NCBI GenBank assembly: GCA_944391355.1 | Contig: CALXTG010000127.1 | Span: 1-6,230, forward strand | DNA length: 6,230 nucleotides | Direction: 5' to 3' | Source of the DNA: an uncultured Alphaproteobacteria bacterium | Lineage (GTDB): Bacteria; Pseudomonadota; Alphaproteobacteria; RF32; CAG-239 | Part shown: piece by piece, positions 5,240-6,230 of the stretch | Layout of the letters: each line of letters opens with the position of its first letter | Position numbering within the stretch: position 1 is the first letter of the stretch | Notes under the pieces: generated by a model | The model's database searches: none | Seen by the model: only the letters and a program-made list of their open reading frames with translations | What the model was told of the DNA's origin: nothing | Translations under genes and position numbers: made by a program

Positions 5240-6230
5240 TCAGAATAATTTTAAAACTGCCTGAGCGGCTTGAGAGGCGAGAGAAAGGGAATTAACGGCC
5301 AGCTGTTGCGATGTCTGTAAGGCCAGCATATTGGCACTCTCCTGATTCATATCGGCCAGGGTTAATTTATCGGCGCCTTCTTCCAGAACATTTATCAGGT
5401 TTTCGGTAAAGTCCTGTCTGGTCGTGACAATTGAATAGTAGTTACCGAACGCAGAGGCCAGCCCGCGTAAAATATCGGTGGCGTTTTTTATTTCTTCAAT
5501 ACTTTTTTCGATAGCCGATAAGTTGTCCAGGGCGCTGCTGCTTATTCCCAGCTCGGCTGTTGAGATTTTGCTTCCGGCAATTTCTATTTTTGAGCTGCGG
5601 TCTTCGTTGAAATTTATATTCAGATTTTGACCGTCCAGCAGATTGACGCCTTTATAATTTCCATCCTTAATCAATTGGTCGTATTGGCGAAGAATTTCGC
5701 TATAGCGGGCGCTGAACCGGTTTTCGGTTTTAGCGGCGCTCATGTCGTCTTTTAAGTTATCAAGATTTAGATTTTGCAATGAAGAAGTGCCGATATTTTT
5801 GAATTCGTCCGGGATATTTTCGTTTTTGTTAATAATACGGCTGATATCCGAAGTTGTTTGATAAACAGAACCGTTATAGTGGATTTTGCTTCCGGCTGCG
5901 GCATTCAGGGACAGCAGGTCACTATAGGCGGGGTTGAAAAGATTCGCACCGGCGGCATTAATAAGAACGGCGGCAGAATTAATATTTACGGTTAGATGAT
6001 AGCTTGAGCCGGAATCCTTAGAGGCGACAAAAACCTTACGCGAGACTTTCGCATTTAATTGCGCATTGTCGTTTAAGCTTATATTTCCGTAGACAATTGC
6101 GTCATAAGATTGAATGTTGAGCGTGGCATTGTCGTTCAGCAACAGGTCGGAAAATTCGGTTCCGCGGTCGCCGCTGATGATATTGACAGTTGATCTTCCT
6201 CCGATGTTTATGGTGGAAGAACCGATACCT
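5240..6230 (-). CDS. Flagellin-like protein with a beta-rich repeat region (5' end beyond the window)
   Basis: The frame is open from the right edge to a TGA at 5242-5240, giving 329 visible C-terminal residues. The last 160 or so (5243-5728) match alphaproteobacterial flagellin C-termini: a helix then YKGVNLLDGQNLNINFNE, a long helix with TDILRGLASAFG, TRQDFTENLINVLEEGADKL, and LADMNQESANMLALQTSQQL, ending in QAVLKLF. In flagellins this region forms the D1 and D0 helices that pack the filament core and carry export information. The preceding 167 residues are unlike a typical flagellin. They are rich in Asn, Ser, Ala, Ile and Val, with recurring strand motifs (STINI, STVNI, ATLNI, LTVNI) and a 21-residue repeat starting LNDNA, which suggests a beta-solenoid. 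There is no cysteine, as is usual for flagellins. An in-frame TTG at 6142 is not the start, because the frame and the repeat pattern continue upstream. It may be a large flagellin with an unusual variable domain or a secreted adhesin-like fusion. No terminator is visible after it. Confidence 0.82.
   Translation of the reverse strand, partial: GIGSSTINIGGRSTVNIISGDRGTEFSDLLLNDNATLNIQSYDAIVYGNISLNDNAQLNAKVSRKVFVASKDSGSSYHLTVNINSAAVLINAAGANLFNPAYSDLLSLNAAAGSKIHYNGSVYQTTSDISRIINKNENIPDEFKNIGTSSLQNLNLDNLKDDMSAAKTENRFSARYSEILRQYDQLIKDGNYKGVNLLDGQNLNINFNEDRSSKIEIAGSKISTAELGISSSALDNLSAIEKSIEEIKNATDILRGLASAFGNYYSIVTTRQDFTENLINVLEEGADKLTLADMNQESANMLALQTSQQLAVNSLSLASQAAQAVLKLF
6014..6139 (-). repeat. 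Two tandem 21-residue (63-bp) repeats in the flagellin-like protein
   Basis: The first unit (6139-6077) begins LNDNATLNIQ and the second (6076-6014) begins LNDNAQLNAK. The units are exactly 63 bp apart. Both keep LNDNA-x-LN and a later aliphatic strand (AIVYG or KVFVAS). At DNA level the shared 11-base core GCATTGTCGTT is at 6126-6136 and 6063-6073, with divergence elsewhere, so the repeats look old and held by protein structure. Looser versions continue to the window edge (GSSTINI, RSTVNI). Confidence 0.55.

Noticed and set aside
5261..5280. GCCT...AGGC hairpin just after the prfA end as a terminator.
   Set aside because: The stem is only 4 bp with a long loop and no T-run, and it lies in the coding sequence of the convergent gene.
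6140..6142. TTG at 6142 as the start of the flagellin-like gene.
   Set aside because: The frame stays open to the window edge and upstream codons (GSSTINIGGRSTVNI) continue the same repeat pattern, so the gene is truncated by the window.

Overview
The window looks like chromosomal DNA of an alphaproteobacterium, probably an uncultured Rhodospirillales-like lineage of moderate to low GC. The evidence is indirect. The ptsP product has the alphaproteobacterial EI-Ntr layout (GAF domain plus enzyme I). A RodZ-type gene lies between ptsP and prfA. The C-terminus of the last gene is very close to alphaproteobacterial flagellins (RQDFTENLINVL, then ADMNQESANMLALQT, ending VLKLF). Intergenic regions are AT-rich and carry sigma70-like promoters and clear intrinsic terminators. 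No insertion sequence, CRISPR array, tRNA or rRNA gene was seen.

Left part (1-740), minus strand: the first 42 codons of an unidentified exported protein, with a strong ribosome binding site and a well-formed promoter. Upstream of it is a small stand-alone phosphomannose-isomerase-type cupin that ends at a strong hairpin terminator (241-268). The 96 bp between the cupin and ptsP is a compact divergent promoter region.

Middle part (741-5237), plus strand: ptsP (nitrogen PTS enzyme I), a rodZ-like gene starting at GTG 56 bp later, an intrinsic terminator, then prfA (peptide chain release factor 1) behind its own candidate promoter. ptsP and rodZ look like one transcription unit that joins PTS phosphorelay signalling to a membrane cell-shape protein. 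prfA appears separately transcribed.

Right part (5240-6230), minus strand: the 3' end of a gene convergent with prfA, with only 2 bp between the stop codons. Its product ends in an alphaproteobacterial flagellin C-terminal region, but the part before that is a beta-rich segment of short repeats with motifs such as STINI, STVNI, ATLNI and LNDNA. The 5' end lies outside the window. This repeat-plus-flagellin protein is the most unusual item here. The remaining genes belong to well-known families.
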